DNA of 40,738 nucleotides, from positions 1-40,738 of the forward strand of contig JACDHS010000034.1 of the NCBI GenBank assembly GCA_013820875.1, written 5' to 3'. Below are positions 25,453 to 33,074 of this stretch, piece after piece; position 1 is the stretch's first letter, and each line of letters starts with the position of its first letter. The notes under the pieces are model-generated. The model was given only the letters and a program-made list of their open reading frames with translations, did no database searches and had not been told where the DNA came from. The position numbers and the translations under genes were made by a program. The stretch comes from Verrucomicrobiota bacterium. Lineage in GTDB: Bacteria > Verrucomicrobiota > Verrucomicrobiia > Limisphaerales > JACDHS01.

Positions 25453-26468
25453 GGCAGCTTCCTCCAAATCGTTTGGCCGAGGACGATTTCGAACATGAGA
25501 GTAATTAAACCAGCGGCTATGAACCAGCCGAGCAACTCTTCGTATTGGCGATACTTCGTTGCTTCGACATCTGTTTTTTCCAGTTGATCGATCTCTGCGT
25601 AAATTTTGCGCAACGCTTCGGTGTTGTCCGCCCGGTAATATTTGCCGCCAGTCATCTCAGAGATTTTCTCCAAGGTCTCTTCATCAATTTCCACGGGAAC
25701 ATTCTGATACATCTTGCGTCCGAAGAAATCGGTGGCGATTTCACCGTTCTGCATCATTTGCGGCATGGGCGCAGTGCCCTGTTTTCCGATGCCGATGGTG
25801 TAAACTTTTACGTTGAGAGTTTGGGCGACTTCAGCGGCAGTGAGGGGCGGAACATTGCCGGCATTGTTTACGCCGTCGGTCATAAGAATGACGATTTTAC
25901 TTTTGGATTGCAGATCTTTGAGTCGGTTCAGCGCTGTGACGAGACCAGAGCCGATGGCGGTGCGGTCTTCAATCAGGCCGAAGCGAAGGCGCTCAAGATT
26001 TTGCAGAAGGAAATCGTGGTCGAGCGTCATCGGGGATGCGATATAGGCGCGTCCGGCGAATGCAACGAGACCGATGCGATCGTTCGGGCGGCTGCGGATA
26101 AATTCTTCCAAAGTTTGCTTCGCGATTTGCAAACGGTTCACGCGCTCACCCTTCACCTCGAAATCTTCTGCAGCCATGCTGGTGGAAAGATCGAATGCCA
26201 CGGCAATATCAATTCCGCTGGCGCGCACTTTGGCTTCGCCTTTGATGAGTCGGGGTTGCGCGAGGGCGACGATAAACAGGGCGAGCGTCAGCCAACGCAG
26301 GGATGAGAGGATCGCTCCGGCCCTTGAACGAGTCAGTCCGGAAAGCGGTTTAACGAGGCTGACCGAGGAATAAAGAAAAGCGGATTGATGGCCGACCTTG
26401 CCCTTGAGCCACGCAAGGACCGGCAAAAGCAGCAGAAGCAAAAGTATGTATGGATGCGCGAAGGTCAT
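25449..26468 (-). CDS. BatA-like membrane VWA-domain protein
   Basis: The 339-residue inner-membrane protein from ATG 26468 begins MTFAHPYILL. N-terminal helices are at about 5-20 and 55-70. A VWA domain follows, with the MIDAS motif DLSTS at 92-96 and a TDGVNNAG loop. A C-terminal helix (WFIAAGLITLMFEIV) is near 310-325. BatA proteins act with a MoxR AAA+ ATPase in envelope and stress functions; the mechanism is not established. The frame is open upstream for another 47 codons, but the ATG at 26468 overlaps the previous stop in an ATGA, and only this start yields a membrane N-terminus. It is coupled to the next gene by another ATGA. Confidence 0.92.
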   Translation of the reverse strand: MTFAHPYILLLLLLLPVLAWLKGKVGHQSAFLYSSVSLVKPLSGLTRSRAGAILSSLRWLTLALFIVALAQPRLIKGEAKVRASGIDIAVAFDLSTSMAAEDFEVKGERVNRLQIAKQTLEEFIRSRPNDRIGLVAFAGRAYIASPMTLDHDFLLQNLERLRFGLIEDRTAIGSGLVTALNRLKDLQSKSKIVILMTDGVNNAGNVPPLTAAEVAQTLNVKVYTIGIGKQGTAPMPQMMQNGEIATDFFGRKMYQNVPVEIDEETLEKISEMTGGKYYRADNTEALRKIYAEIDQLEKTDVEATKYRQYEELLGWFIAAGLITLMFEIVLGQTIWRKLP

Positions 26469-27055
26469 TTTTGCTGGAGTGACGGCTGAACAGGGGATTG
26501 CGAGAAGGGTTTCGGTTCGGTTTCTTCCACAATGCGCATGGCGGCGTTGTGTATGTCTTCGAGCTCTGCCTGTGTCGGTTCGTATTTGGCGAACTTCACC
26601 AGATCGCAACGCGAAAGAAATTCGTTAAGACTGCCTTTTACATTTTCTCCGAGACGATTGCTGGTTTGCAGTTCGTAGAGAAACTCTTCGGTAGTTCGTT
26701 CCGGTGCGCGCAGATCGAAACTTTCTTCAAGGTAAAGGCGAACCGCATCGGAAACGGCGCTGACAAAAAGTTTGGGATCGGCGATGTGCGCCATGGCTTC
26801 CTTCAATCTCCGGCGAGCGCGCACATGCGGCGGCAATACGGGAATCGGTTTCGGTTGCAACGCTTTCTTCAGCCAATACCGCCAGAGCAAATATCCGATG
26901 ATGACGAGAGCCAGCACGCCGAGGGCAATCCAGAGGTAAAGCCAATAGTCTGGGATATGCACCGGCGGTTTGATGTCGCGCAAGGTTGCTTCGGCGACAT
27001 TGGTGTCGGTTGGCGGTTCTGAGGGAACGATGAGGGCTGAGGAATTGTTCGGCAT
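26465..27055 (-). CDS. DUF4381 membrane protein of the MoxR/Bat operon
   Basis: The 196-residue protein has one membrane helix (WLYLWIALGVLALVIIGYLL, about 38-57), followed by a basic stretch. The cytoplasmic domain contains VRLYLEESFDLRAPERTTEE, the conserved core of DUF4381 proteins found between DUF58 and BatA genes. Its biochemical role is unknown. It probably works as a small membrane component of the MoxR-VWA complex. Its stop overlaps the BatA start by four bases, and it begins 6 bp after the DUF58 gene. The Pro/Gln-rich C-terminus is not conserved. Confidence 0.88.
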   Translation of the reverse strand: MPNNSSALIVPSEPPTDTNVAEATLRDIKPPVHIPDYWLYLWIALGVLALVIIGYLLWRYWLKKALQPKPIPVLPPHVRARRRLKEAMAHIADPKLFVSAVSDAVRLYLEESFDLRAPERTTEEFLYELQTSNRLGENVKGSLNEFLSRCDLVKFAKYEPTQAELEDIHNAAMRIVEETEPKPFSQSPVQPSLQQK

Positions 27056-27061
27056 TGCTGA

Positions 27062-28051
27062 TTAACCTCTCCGACGACGTTTCTCGCGCGTTTCAAAAAA
27101 TTTGCCGAGCGCAGGGCCGTAATCCAGGTCGGTGCGAAGCTGGATCGCATCTATATTTGCAGAACGCAACATGCGGAGAAGTTCGGCTTGTTGCTTTGCC
27201 TGGCGTTCTGCGAACGCGATTCGCTTGCGTGGTTCGCCCGTGTTGATTTCCACCACTTCACCAGTCTCGGCATCTTTGAAGACGAGGCGCCCGATGGAAG
27301 GAAGTTCGAGTTCGTAACGATCCACGACTTGAATAGCGATCACGTCGTGGCGCTTGTTGGTGGCGCGCAAGGAAACGAAGGCGCTTTGAATAAGTGACTC
27401 GGTCAGGAAAGAACGTGCTGGCGGCGTCTCGCTGGCAGATCTTCTTTCTCTAAGTCTCGAAGGTGAACTCCCGGCAGCACTTTGGGTGGGCGTTCCAATA
27501 AAGTCGGAAACGACAACCGAGATGGCACGATGTTGAGTAACGCGATTCAGGAATTCCAGGGCGGCATTAAGATTCGTGCCCCGCTTTTTCGGCTCGTAAA
27601 ACAAAATTTCCCGAATGACCCGCAAGACGTGGCGACGCCCTTTTTTCGGCGGGATGTATTTCTCCACTTCTTCACTGAAGAGGATCACCCCCACCTTGTC
27701 GTTGTTGCGAATGGCAGAGAACGCGAGCACCGAGGCGATTTCCGCCGCAAGTTCGCGCTTGGATTGTTGACCGGAACCAAAAAGCCCCGAACCGCTCACA
27801 TCTACCACAAGCATCAAAGTGAGTTCGCGTTCCTCGACGAACTTCTTCACAAAGGGATGACTCATGCGCGCCGTGACATTCCAATCAATGGCCCGAACTT
27901 CATCGCCGGGCTGATACTCGCGCACTTCCTCGAAGTTCATCCCCTGGCCTTTGAACACCGAATGGTATTGCCCGCCGAGCGTCTCGGTGACGAGACGATT
28001 GGTGCGCAATTCGATCTGGCGAATTTTTTTAAGAATCTCGCGGGGAATCAT
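27062..28051 (-). CDS. DUF58 domain protein (VWA-like) of the MoxR operon
   Basis: The 329-residue cytoplasmic protein carries the DUF58 signature EYQPGDEVRAIDWNVTAR at 45-62. A VWA-like fold follows, with a MIDAS-type DVSGSG starting at Asp84. Members are thought to be substrates or adaptors of MoxR ATPases; this is family knowledge and not seen here. A basic tail (RREKRRRRG-type) closes the protein. A Ser/Arg/Pro-rich insert at about 190-215 is unusual and looks flexible. MoxR normally lies directly upstream in such operons, but here 1.9 kb of toxin-antitoxin-type genes intervene, so this gene needs its own promoter or long read-through. Confidence 0.9.
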   Translation of the reverse strand: MIPREILKKIRQIELRTNRLVTETLGGQYHSVFKGQGMNFEEVREYQPGDEVRAIDWNVTARMSHPFVKKFVEERELTLMLVVDVSGSGLFGSGQQSKRELAAEIASVLAFSAIRNNDKVGVILFSEEVEKYIPPKKGRRHVLRVIREILFYEPKKRGTNLNAALEFLNRVTQHRAISVVVSDFIGTPTQSAAGSSPSRLRERRSASETPPARSFLTESLIQSAFVSLRATNKRHDVIAIQVVDRYELELPSIGRLVFKDAETGEVVEINTGEPRKRIAFAERQAKQQAELLRMLRSANIDAIQLRTDLDYGPALGKFFETREKRRRRG

Positions 28052-28085
28052 GTTACGAGCGTGAAAGGTAATGCGGGATGCCGTA

Positions 28086-28133
28086 AGGGCAACTCACGAA
28101 TGACGGCTTGCTGGCGAAGTCTGCTCTGGTAAT
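28086..28133 (+). promoter_or_regulatory. Promoter/operator of toxin-antitoxin pair 1, duplicated at 28698
   Basis: The 28-base segment 28086-28113 matches 28698-28725 with one mismatch. Each lies exactly 56 bases before its antitoxin start codon. TTGCTG at the end of the segment (28108-28113) is followed, after 16 bases, by TAATTT (28130-28135), a plausible -35/-10 pair. The conserved part upstream of and across the -35 would suit an operator for autoregulation. Promoter function is inferred. Confidence 0.55.
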
Positions 28134-28141
28134 TTAAATCA

Positions 28142-28381
28142 ATGAGTGCCACCGAAGTCATAGAACAAATCCGCTCCTTGCCTGCCGATGAAAAGCGGGA
28201 ACTGTTTGAAAAGATATGGGACGAATTTGGCAATGAACTCGGATGCGTGGACGACGGCCTCACGCCTGAACAGGCGGCTGTCCTCGACCGGCGCGTCGCT
28301 GCTTTTAACGAGAATCCCGACGCTGGAATTCCATTGGAACAAGTGCGAGCAGAAGCAAAAAAGCGCTTCGGGTGGAAATGA
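28142..28381 (+). CDS. Addiction-module antitoxin component, pair 1
   Basis: The 79-residue protein of the putative addiction module component family (TIGR02574-like) begins MSATEVIEQIRSLPADEKRE and contains the typical LTPEQAAVLDRR middle, with a Lys/Arg-rich end. Members form the antitoxin half of RelE/ParE-type modules and often repress their own operon. Its TGA overlaps the ATG of the toxin (ATGA at 28378-28381), so the pair is translationally coupled. The paralog at 28754 has the same layout. DNA-binding features are not obvious in the sequence. Confidence 0.85.
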   Translation: MSATEVIEQIRSLPADEKRELFEKIWDEFGNELGCVDDGLTPEQAAVLDRRVAAFNENPDAGIPLEQVRAEAKKRFGWK

Positions 28382-28671
28382 CTTTTAGGTTTGAGCCTGC
28401 CGCTCAAGCAGAATTGCTTGATGCAGTCACATGGTATGAAACGCAGCAACCAGGGTTGGGGGAAGAATTTTTCGCGGAAGTTGAAAGCGCGTTGAAACGC
28501 GCACAAGCCAATCCGGAACATTTTCCAAAGGTGCGGGGTGCTAGAAAAATTCGTCTTCAGCGGTTTCGCAAATACAGCATCTTGTTTGCAGTCAAAAATG
28601 ATGTGGTCGGTGTAGTAGCCGTTTTCCATGGCGCACGAAATCCCGATGAATTGAAGCGGCGTCTGCGTTGA
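28378..28671 (+). CDS. RelE/ParE-family toxin, pair 1
   Basis: The 97-residue protein from ATG 28378 has the RelE/ParE fold pattern. An N-terminal helix-rich part (AAQAELLDAVTWYE) is followed by a HFPKVRGARKIRLQRFRKYS strand region and the ending VVAVFHGARNPDELKRRLR. Family toxins cut ribosome-bound mRNA (RelE) or poison gyrase (ParE); which applies here is not shown. The start overlapping the antitoxin stop is chosen over an ATG six bases upstream. Its sequence ends and operon structure parallel the toxin at 28978, so the two arose by duplication and have diverged. Confidence 0.87.
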   Translation: MTFRFEPAAQAELLDAVTWYETQQPGLGEEFFAEVESALKRAQANPEHFPKVRGARKIRLQRFRKYSILFAVKNDVVGVVAVFHGARNPDELKRRLR

Positions 28672-28697
28672 GCCAGACGAATTCCGCCAGAGTACAA

Positions 28698-28748
28698 AGG
28701 GCAACTCACGAATGCCGGCTTGCTGCAATCTCCGTATTTGATAAACTA
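28698..28748 (+). promoter_or_regulatory. Promoter/operator of toxin-antitoxin pair 2
   Basis: This is the second copy of the 28-base upstream segment (28698-28725), again 56 bases before the start codon. TTGCTG at 28720-28725 is followed after 16 bases by TAAACT (28742-28747). Sequence outside the shared segment has diverged from copy 1, so conservation of this part may reflect function. Cross-regulation between the two pairs is possible; this is inference. Confidence 0.55.
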
Positions 28749-28753
28749 TTGTC

Positions 28754-28981
28754 ATGAGTAAGGCTGAAGTTCTCGAGCAGATCCACAAACTTCCCCAGGA
28801 AGACCAGCGCGAAATAGCTGAGACGGTTCTTGATGAGCTGGCTTGCAGTGATGATGATCTTACGCCGGAACAAATTGCCGAACTTGATCGTCGTGCGGAA
28901 GATGCTCTACGAAATCCGGGACGAGGGAAGCCGGCTGAACAGGTGTTTCGCGAAATCAGGGAGCGTCTGGAAAATAAATGA
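28754..28981 (+). CDS. Addiction-module antitoxin component, pair 2
   Basis: The 75-residue antitoxin is of the same family as the gene at 28142, beginning MSKAEVLEQIHKLPQEDQRE with LTPEQIAELDRR in the middle. It lies 82 bp after toxin 1 on the same strand and overlaps toxin 2 by four bases (ATGA at 28978-28981). It is slightly shorter than its paralog in the acidic stretch before LTPEQ. The duplicated upstream element suggests that both pairs respond to the same or closely related repressors. Confidence 0.85.
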   Translation: MSKAEVLEQIHKLPQEDQREIAETVLDELACSDDDLTPEQIAELDRRAEDALRNPGRGKPAEQVFREIRERLENK

Positions 28982-29283
28982 TCTTTAAGGTAACGACGGA
29001 AGTCGAAGCCGAGCGTGATTGGAGCGAGGCTGTTGATTGGTATGAACAGCGCGAGTCGGGAATTGGCTCGAGGCTCAACACCGAGGTCCATTCCGTCCTG
29101 CAAACTCTTGCCAGACAACCTGGGAGATTTCCGCTCGTTGGTCGTATGACACGCCGAATTAGGATTTCCGGATGGCCCTACTCTGTCTTTTTTACGATCA
29201 ACGAGGAACATCGCGAGGTAAAGGTGATTGCTATTTGGCACGGCGCGCGAAATCCCGGCGAATTGAAACGTCGTCTGAGTTGA
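28978..29283 (+). CDS. RelE/ParE-family toxin, pair 2
   Basis: The 101-residue toxin shows the same pattern as the toxin at 28378: EAERDWSEAVDWYEQRE at the start, a MTRRIRISGWPYSVFF strand region and IAIWHGARNPGELKRRLS at the end. It starts inside the antitoxin stop codon. The ending xxHGARNPxELKRRLx is shared with toxin 1. The rest is clearly diverged, so the duplication is not recent. It converges on the minus-strand gene ending at 29331, with only 47 bp between them and no hairpin terminator visible. Confidence 0.87.
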   Translation: MIFKVTTEVEAERDWSEAVDWYEQRESGIGSRLNTEVHSVLQTLARQPGRFPLVGRMTRRIRISGWPYSVFFTINEEHREVKVIAIWHGARNPGELKRRLS

Positions 29284-29330
29284 GTAAGGCAGTTTCTGCT
29301 GTTTTGTTTTCACAATTTGCAGGAATCCTT

Positions 29331-29738
29331 TCAGATCTTTCCGTTTAACAAATCGTTCAACTCGAAATAAACGAAACCATTCAATCGATCATCTGGTCTC
29401 AACGATGGAATCAAACGATGAGAGCTGGATTCAGATAAAATATAAAAACGATAAGTGCCGCTGTTATCTAAGATTCCTGGAATGTGCTGAACTGCTGTCA
29501 CGTATGCTGCAATCCGATTTCGGACGTTTTCCGGAATGTGGTATTGTACGTCTATGTCCAGAGGGTTTAAAATGTGGACGACTTCAATGCGGAAAACTAT
29601 CGTAAGGTTTCCTTCACAGTTTCTCGGAGCCAACCATTCAGCCCCCTCAACAACCCAGGACGCGGGACAGGAGTAAATCTCGTGTTCGCAAATCCAGTCG
29701 AATGTATGACCGCTTGAGACTGATAAGACCTTATTCAT
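29331..29738 (-). CDS. Unrecognised 135-residue protein next to a VapB-like antitoxin
   Basis: I do not recognise this protein. It starts at the ATG directly after the stop of the upstream ribbon-helix-helix gene (TAAATG), so the two are translationally coupled, as in toxin-antitoxin operons. It has no signal peptide, no membrane helix and none of the acidic motifs of a PIN toxin, which would be the usual partner. It contains FDWICEHEIYSCPASWVVEG near the start and an aromatic C-terminus (NGFVYFELNDLL). It could be a toxin of an undescribed type or an unrelated gene that replaced the toxin. That it is really translated is likely but unproven. Confidence 0.5.
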   Translation of the reverse strand: MNKVLSVSSGHTFDWICEHEIYSCPASWVVEGAEWLAPRNCEGNLTIVFRIEVVHILNPLDIDVQYHIPENVRNRIAAYVTAVQHIPGILDNSGTYRFYILSESSSHRLIPSLRPDDRLNGFVYFELNDLLNGKI

Positions 29739-29939
29739 TTAGACGGCAGTGGTTTCCTCGTTGCTGCGGCGGTAATTGGTCTTTCCGCTCAAAGCGTGTT
29801 CGATGGTTTTGTTCCGGCGTTCCTGTTGTCGGACAAATTCATTCAACGCAGCGGAAACGGCGGATGATTCTTTCTTGCGCTCAGTCAAACGGCAGAGCTT
29901 TTCAATGCGTTTGGCTGGGAGATCAATTGTGATTTTCAT
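29739..29939 (-). CDS. Ribbon-helix-helix antitoxin (VapB/DUF2191-like)
   Basis: From ATG 29939 the protein has 66 residues. MKITIDLPAKRIEKL is the DNA-contacting strand and first helix of a MetJ/Arc-type fold, and SSAVSAALNEFVRQQERR is the second helix. A polar tail follows that would wrap a toxin. Antitoxins of this kind repress their own operon and neutralise a PIN-domain toxin, but the following gene is not a PIN protein. ATG 29939 is chosen over the in-frame 29966 because it gives the canonical N-terminal strand. It begins 23 bp after the moxR stop, so it may be read from the MoxR promoter. Confidence 0.75.
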   Translation of the reverse strand: MKITIDLPAKRIEKLCRLTERKKESSAVSAALNEFVRQQERRNKTIEHALSGKTNYRRSNEETTAV

Positions 29940-29962
29940 GTTATTACTACAGAGTATCAATT

Positions 29963-30955
29963 TCACGGCACCGGCAACTCATTGAAAATCTTCTGCACGA
30001 TCGTTTCGCTTGTCTTCTCTTCGGCTTCCGCTTCGTAGGTGATGGCAACGCGGTGGCGCAGGACATCCATGCCAATGCTCTTCACATCCTGGGGAGTGAC
30101 GTAACCGCGTCCCCGCAGGAAGGCGAATGCTTTGGCTGAAAGCGTCAGGGCAATGGTTGCACGGGGTGAAGCGCCGAGTTGGATCAAACCCTGGAGGCCT
30201 TGAATCTTGTAGGTTTCAGGTTCGCGAGTCGCGCAGACCACATCCACGATGTAATCCTTCACCTTGTCATCAATGTAGATGTCGTTCACCACTTTGCGGG
30301 CGTCGATGATCTGTTCCGGCGTGACGACAGGTTCAGCTTTTGGAGGTGGACCGGTGCGAGCCATCAGATCGAGCACCTGGCGCTCTTCTGCGCGGGAAGG
30401 ATAAACAATTTTCAGCTTCAACATGAAGCGATCCACTTGGGCTTCGGGTAGTGGATAGGTTCCTTCCTGTTCAATTGGATTCTGCGTGGCGAGAACGAGA
30501 AATGGTTCTTCCAGTTTGAAAGTTTGATCCCCGATGGTGACCTGCTTTTCCTGCATCGCTTCGAGCAAAGCACTTTGCACCTTGGCAGGGGCGCGGTTAA
30601 TTTCGTCGGCGAGAACGAGGTTGGAAAAGATCGGGCCCTTTCGAGTGGTGAAAGCGCCGGTCTGCGGATTGTAGATTTGCGTTCCGATCAGGTCGGCGGG
30701 CAAAAGGTCCGGAGTGAATTGCAAGCGGGAGAACTTACAACTGATACATTGCGCCATCGTCTTGACGGAAAGCGTCTTGGCCAAACCTGGGACGCCTTCG
30801 AGTAATACGTGGCCGTTGGCGAGCAATCCGATGATGAGGCGTTCGACAAGATAGGTTTGTCCGACGACGACCTTGCCGATCTCGGTCATGAGTGGACGCA
30901 CAAAAGCGCTGGCGCGCTGGACTTCTTCGTTTATTGCAGTGATACCGGTGTTCAT
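29963..30955 (-). CDS. MoxR-family AAA+ ATPase
   Basis: Cytoplasmic AAA+ ATPase that works with VWA and DUF58 proteins as a chaperone-like remodelling factor. The 330-residue protein has Walker A GVPGLAKT at 54-61, Walker B LVLADEINRAP with Asp117/Glu118, sensor-1 ATQNP, and the MoxR-typical QEKQVTIGDQTF and EAQVDRFMLKL segments. The lid domain occupies the last about 90 residues. It should head the MoxR-DUF58-DUF4381-BatA-BatB operon. That operon is here interrupted after this gene by small antitoxin/toxin-type genes. Its own promoter must lie in 30956-31130, where no clear motif is visible. Confidence 0.95.
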   Translation of the reverse strand: MNTGITAINEEVQRASAFVRPLMTEIGKVVVGQTYLVERLIIGLLANGHVLLEGVPGLAKTLSVKTMAQCISCKFSRLQFTPDLLPADLIGTQIYNPQTGAFTTRKGPIFSNLVLADEINRAPAKVQSALLEAMQEKQVTIGDQTFKLEEPFLVLATQNPIEQEGTYPLPEAQVDRFMLKLKIVYPSRAEERQVLDLMARTGPPPKAEPVVTPEQIIDARKVVNDIYIDDKVKDYIVDVVCATREPETYKIQGLQGLIQLGASPRATIALTLSAKAFAFLRGRGYVTPQDVKSIGMDVLRHRVAITYEAEAEEKTSETIVQKIFNELPVP

Positions 30956-31134
30956 ATTTTCTTCGACACGGACATGCTCCTATCTTAATCAGCCGACCGA
31001 CCGGAGCGAGTCGGGTCTTAACTTAAACGGATGCGGCGAAAGATAGTTGCGATAAATTGACAGGCAACAGAGAAAATTTGTTCGAAAGTTTTGGATTACA
31101 GAAGCTATGGGAGTGATGGGACTGATCCTGCAAC

Positions 31135-31161
31135 AAAAAAGGCGCTCTGAAGAGCGCCTTT
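31135..31161 (-). terminator. Intrinsic terminator of aspS
   Basis: A GC-rich hairpin at 31141-31158 (GGCGCTCT and its complement with a very short loop) has A6 on its left side, which is a T-run on the minus strand just after the stem. It lies 30 bases past the aspS stop codon, in the right orientation for that gene. Confidence 0.85.
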
Positions 31162-31188
31162 CTGGAGACTTGCAGCCTAATAAAAAGA

Positions 31189-32991
31189 TTATTCCTTCTT
31201 TGGCGCCGCTTTCACTTCGATGTGCAGATCGCGCAACTGGCGTGGGGATACGCTTGCCGGGGAATCGGTCATCATATCCGTTCCTTTGGCGGTCTTCGGG
31301 AAGGCGATGACATCACGGATGCTGGTCGTCCCGCAAAGAATCGCGCAGAGACGATCGAAGCCCAGAGCAATGCCACCATGCGGAGGCGCGCCGTATTTGA
31401 ATGCTTCGAGCATGTAACCGAAGCGACTTTGAACTTCCTCGGGTGGAATTTGCAAAATCTCTTCAAAAACCGTCTTCTGCACGTCCGGTTGATGGATACG
31501 AATGGAGCCGCCACCGAGTTCCACACCGTTCACGACAATATCATAATGCTGACCGCGCACCTTCTTCGGCTCGGTCTTCAACAATGGAATATCTTCCGCC
31601 ACTGGAGCGGTGAATGGATGATGACTGGAGTACCACCGGTTCAATTCACGATCGAAACCGAGCAGGGGAAATTCGATCACCCAAAGGAAATCGAAACGGG
31701 TTGGATCAATCTTCAGCAAACCTTTGCTCTTCAGGACATCAGCGCAGTACAGGCGAATCTTGCCGAGAATTTCGCAGGCATTGAGCCATTGATCAGCAGC
31801 GAACAAAATTAAATCGCCTTCTTCAATCTTTAACTTCTCGGTAAGCGCCGCTTTTTCTGCGTCGGTGAAGAATTTAACAATGGGCGATTTCCATTCGCCT
31901 TTTTCGACCTTGATGTAGGCGAGACCTTTCGCGCCAAAGCTCTTGGCGTAATCGGTCATCGTCTCAAGCTGGCCCTGGGTTGCGTCCGCGAGACCTTTGA
32001 CATTCATCGCTTTCACAACACCGCCGCTGGCAATCGCTCCGCTGAACACTTTGAAAGTGCTGCTGCGAAAATCTTCCGTGAAATCCACCAGTTCCATTCC
32101 GAAACGGGTGTCCGGTTTATCGATGCCGTAACGGTTCAACGCTTCTTCAAAAGAGATACGCTTAAACGGAGTAGGGACATCAATGTTCAGCGCGGTTTTC
32201 CAGACGCGTTTCAGTAAACCTTCGATCAGGTTATAAATATCTTCCCGGTCGATAAACGACATCTCGATGTCCACCTGGGTGAACTCTGGTTGACGGTCCG
32301 CGCGCAAATCTTCGTCGCGATAGCATCGGGCCAACTGAAAATACTTTTCCACACCGCTGACCATCAGGATCTGTTTGAACTGCTGCGGCGATTGAGGGAG
32401 GGCGTAAAATGTTCCGGGTTCGCGACGGTTCGGCACCAAAAATTCGCGAGCACCTTCCGGGGTGGACTTGAACAGCGTCGGCGTTTCGATTTCGAGGAAG
32501 CCTTGTTCATCCATGAATGAACGCGTGGCAATGGCGACCTTCGAACGGAGGCGCAGGTTGCGGGTCATCTCGGGCCGGCGCAGATCGAGGTAACGGTATT
32601 TAAGGCGCAACTCTTCGTTCACCTTGTTGGCGATTTCCGGATCGTCCACCGGGAAAGGGAGGACTTCGGCGTGGTTCAGAATCGTCAGCTCTTTCACGAG
32701 CACTTCCACCTGGCCCGTGGGGATCTTCGTGTTTTCGGTTCCAGCGGGGCGCACGCGAACTTTGCCGTTGATGCTGATGACCGATTCGCTGTGCAGCTTG
32801 GAAGCTTGCTCAAAAAGCTCTTTCGGCAGATCGGAAGGATCCAAAACGGTTTGAGTGCGGCCTTCACGGTCGCGCAGGTCGATAAAGAGGACTCCTCCCA
32901 GATCGCGGCGGGAATGGACCCAGCCAGCTAAAGTTACAGATTGCCCGGCATGTTCCGGGCGCAGTTCGTTGCAATGATGCGTGCGTTTCAT
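31189..32991 (-). CDS. aspS: Aspartyl-tRNA synthetase
   Basis: Class II aminoacyl-tRNA synthetase that charges tRNA-Asp. The 600-residue length is usual for the bacterial type. An N-terminal OB-fold binds the anticodon (VTLAGWVHSRRDLGGVLFID, about 19-38). The class II core follows, with RYLDLRRPEMTRNL and the QSPQQFKQILMVSGVEKYFQ region. A bacterial GAD insertion domain is in the middle, and GFDRLCAILCG is motif 3 near the end. Leu31 stands where the non-discriminating Pseudomonas enzyme has His, which hints at a tRNA-Asp-specific enzyme. It ends in a hairpin terminator. Confidence 0.97.
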   Translation of the reverse strand: MKRTHHCNELRPEHAGQSVTLAGWVHSRRDLGGVLFIDLRDREGRTQTVLDPSDLPKELFEQASKLHSESVISINGKVRVRPAGTENTKIPTGQVEVLVKELTILNHAEVLPFPVDDPEIANKVNEELRLKYRYLDLRRPEMTRNLRLRSKVAIATRSFMDEQGFLEIETPTLFKSTPEGAREFLVPNRREPGTFYALPQSPQQFKQILMVSGVEKYFQLARCYRDEDLRADRQPEFTQVDIEMSFIDREDIYNLIEGLLKRVWKTALNIDVPTPFKRISFEEALNRYGIDKPDTRFGMELVDFTEDFRSSTFKVFSGAIASGGVVKAMNVKGLADATQGQLETMTDYAKSFGAKGLAYIKVEKGEWKSPIVKFFTDAEKAALTEKLKIEEGDLILFAADQWLNACEILGKIRLYCADVLKSKGLLKIDPTRFDFLWVIEFPLLGFDRELNRWYSSHHPFTAPVAEDIPLLKTEPKKVRGQHYDIVVNGVELGGGSIRIHQPDVQKTVFEEILQIPPEEVQSRFGYMLEAFKYGAPPHGGIALGFDRLCAILCGTTSIRDVIAFPKTAKGTDMMTDSPASVSPRQLRDLHIEVKAAPKKE

Positions 32992-33074
32992 TTGTATGAG
33001 GCGGATTTCCGCCGAAAGTCGGTAAACCTAACGGCGCGCAACAAGCGCCGCTACTGAAAAATGCGGCAGATTTG

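Noticed and set aside
28048-29313. Minus-strand frame of 421 codons over the toxin-antitoxin pairs
   Set aside because: It spans four coupled, recognisable genes on the other strand; its repeated segments simply mirror the duplicated toxin genes.
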